Assembly (NCBI GenBank): GCA_017437925.1
Contig: JAFRWQ010000099.1
Span: forward strand, 1 to 5,922
Direction of reading: 5' to 3'
DNA from: Bacillota bacterium
GTDB lineage: Bacteria; Bacillota_A; Clostridia; Peptostreptococcales; Anaerovoracaceae
DNA: 5,922 nucleotides
In this document: positions 4,935 through 5,922 of the stretch, piece after piece
Layout: each line of letters starts with the position of its first letter
Position numbering within the stretch: the first letter of the stretch is position 1
Translations under genes and position numbers: made by a program
The notes under the pieces: generated by a model
Told to the model about the DNA's origin: nothing
Databases searched by the model: none
The model's input: the letters and a program-made list of their open reading frames with translations, nothing else

Positions 4935-5810
4935 ATGTTACTTCAGCAGCTGATAAACGGAATATCGGTAGGCAGCATATACGCCCTTCTGGCAGTGGGC
5001 TACGCTCTCATCTACAGTATTCTCAACTTTACCAACTTCGCCCACGCCATAGCTGTTACCATAGCGGCCTTCAGCTGCTTCTGGTTCCAGTTCCTCATAA
5101 CCGCCGACCTTCCCAAAGGCCTCGCGGTGGGCATCATAGTCGCGGTGATCTGCGGCATACTCATCGAAGCCCTGGCCTACAGGCCCCTTCTGGTCAAGAA
5201 GGCCAGAAGGCTTTATTTCATGATCGCGGGACTCGGCGTCAGCATCATGTGCGAGAACCTGATGATAATCGCCTTCTCGGGCAGGGTCAGGATATATCCG
5301 GACAGCTTCGGCGACACCACGGTCTCGATGGGCAAGCTCTCCATAGGACTCATAGACCTGGCCATACTGATCATCAGCGTGGTCTCTCTTGTATGCGTCG
5401 AGCTCTACCTTCAGAAGACCCGCACGGGCCTTGCCATCAGAGCCTCGGCCTTTAATCTGGAGGCGACCTCCCTCATGGGCGTCGATACCGGAAGGCTCAT
5501 ACTCATAGTCTTCGTCATCGCCAGCCTCCTCGCGGGCATAGCGGGAGTCCTTCTGGGCGCCAAGTACACCACCTACACGTCTTTGGGCACCTTCATGACC
5601 AACAAGGCCTTCATAGCCGCTGTGGTCGGAGGCCTGGGAAGCCTTCCCGGTGCCGTCATAGGAGCCCTGATACTGGGCGTTTCCGAAGCCCTGGTCTCGG
5701 CCTACGTGTCCACCGCCCTCCGCGACCTCTTCGCCTACGTGATACTTATAGTCGTGCTTCTCATCAAGCCTTCGGGCCTCCTCGGCAAGGCCGAAGGGGA
5801 CAAGGCTTAA
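4935..5810 (+). CDS. livH: Liv-type ABC transporter permease LivH
   Basis: A 291-residue integral membrane permease (BPD_transp_2), the usual length for LivH. It opens with the family signature LLQQLINGISVGSIYALLAV, then GYALIYSILNFTNFAHA. About eight hydrophobic segments can be seen, roughly at 8-30, 36-56, 62-82, 93-114, 136-157, 186-208, 224-250 and 264-287. The cytoplasmic coupling loop for the ATPase is TGLAIRASAFNLEATSLMGVD (about 164-184), matching the GRAMRA...EAARLMGI pattern. GGLGSLPGAVIGALILG at 232-248 is the typical C-terminal signature. The usual NFAHG motif reads NFAHA (A38). LivH pairs with LivM and the ATPases LivG and LivF; livM begins 12 nt downstream and the ATPases would be expected beyond the window. 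Confidence 0.93.
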   Translation: MLLQQLINGISVGSIYALLAVGYALIYSILNFTNFAHAIAVTIAAFSCFWFQFLITADLPKGLAVGIIVAVICGILIEALAYRPLLVKKARRLYFMIAGLGVSIMCENLMIIAFSGRVRIYPDSFGDTTVSMGKLSIGLIDLAILIISVVSLVCVELYLQKTRTGLAIRASAFNLEATSLMGVDTGRLILIVFVIASLLAGIAGVLLGAKYTTYTSLGTFMTNKAFIAAVVGGLGSLPGAVIGALILGVSEALVSAYVSTALRDLFAYVILIVVLLIKPSGLLGKAEGDKA

Positions 5811-5817
5811 GGGGGTG
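5811..5817 (+). promoter_or_regulatory. Ribosome binding site of livM (GGGGGTG)
   Basis: GGGGGTG directly follows the livH stop codon and is 5 nt before the ATG at 5823. It supports a normal translated livM start and translational coupling to livH. Confidence 0.6.
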
Positions 5818-5822
5818 AAGAC

Positions 5823-5922
5823 ATGTCATACTGGTTAGGCGTAGCGACTCAGGTCTGCATCTACCTCATAGCGATACGGGAGGAGGAGCTGGCCGCCAAA
5901 TCAATAGGCATCAACGTGTTCA
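5823..5922 (+). pseudogene. livM: LivM-type permease with an internal in-frame deletion, cut by the window end
   Basis: Thirty-three codons are visible and the frame is still open at the window end. Residues 1-18 (MSYWLGVATQVCIYLIAI) are a normal LivM first membrane segment, which in the family continues with a GLNLLTG-like stretch. Here residue 18 is followed directly by REEELAAKSIGINVF, which matches the cytoplasmic coupling loop (AIREDE..A...GIN) normally found roughly 150-190 residues into LivM. The intervening membrane segments are missing. Both parts are in one frame with no stop. The join falls at LIAI (codons at 5865-5876), a tetrapeptide that plausibly occurs at both sites, since LivM loops often read ALIAIREDE. 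A protein of this form should not make a working permease. It may be a real deletion or an assembly collapse across a short repeat. Confidence 0.65.

Noticed and set aside
4862..5455. A 197-codon open frame on the plus strand overlapping the intergenic hairpin and livH
   Set aside because: It is rich in Arg, His, Ser and Gln, typical of a shifted frame of a GC-rich gene, and it begins inside the hairpin. LivH in the other frame is a complete family match.

Overview
This window looks like a piece of a moderately GC-rich anaerobic Bacillota (Clostridia-like) chromosome, possibly from a metagenome assembly. Supporting signs are strong AGGAGG-type ribosome sites, a lipoprotein signal of the usual Firmicutes form, a LUD-family protein with a Cys cluster, a Clostridia-style DEDDh exonuclease starting VVIDLEWN, and frequent ATA (Ile) and AGG (Arg) codons in an otherwise GC-rich coding style. 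The taxonomic call is an inference, not a measurement.

Left part (1-1790), housekeeping-type genes. The window opens inside the C-terminal half of a LUD-domain protein (1-378, +), followed by an intrinsic terminator (465-509). A YbaK/EbsC-type Cys-tRNA(Pro) deacylase lies on the minus strand (552-1022). A DnaQ-like DEDDh 3'-5' exonuclease (1156-1734, +) is divergent from it, and both have recognisable promoters in the shared 133-bp intergenic region. A strong terminator (1764-1790) closes this part.

Middle (1791-2037), an AT-rich leader without genes. It holds two candidate promoters, an imperfect inverted repeat and a tandem ATGGAC repeat, and probably controls the downstream operon.

Right part (2038-5922), one apparent operon on the plus strand. 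It encodes two tandem classical short-chain dehydrogenases/reductases (SDRs), a lipoprotein solute-binding protein of the LivJ/LivK type, a LivH-type permease and the start of a LivM-type permease. The spacings are 12, 56, 108 and 12 nt, and a 14-bp hairpin lies between the binding protein and livH. The simplest reading is a module that imports a small, probably acidic or amino-acid-like solute and oxidises or reduces a hydroxyl/carbonyl group on it or on a derived metabolite. The substrate cannot be read from the sequence.

The most striking observation is at the right edge. The livM reading frame (5823-5922) starts with a normal LivM N-terminus but after 18 residues jumps in frame to the REDE-type cytoplasmic-loop motif that normally lies well over 100 residues further on. 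This is either a real internal deletion between short repeats or an assembly collapse. I see no CRISPR array, tRNA, rRNA, insertion sequence or clearly new defence or mobile system in the window.
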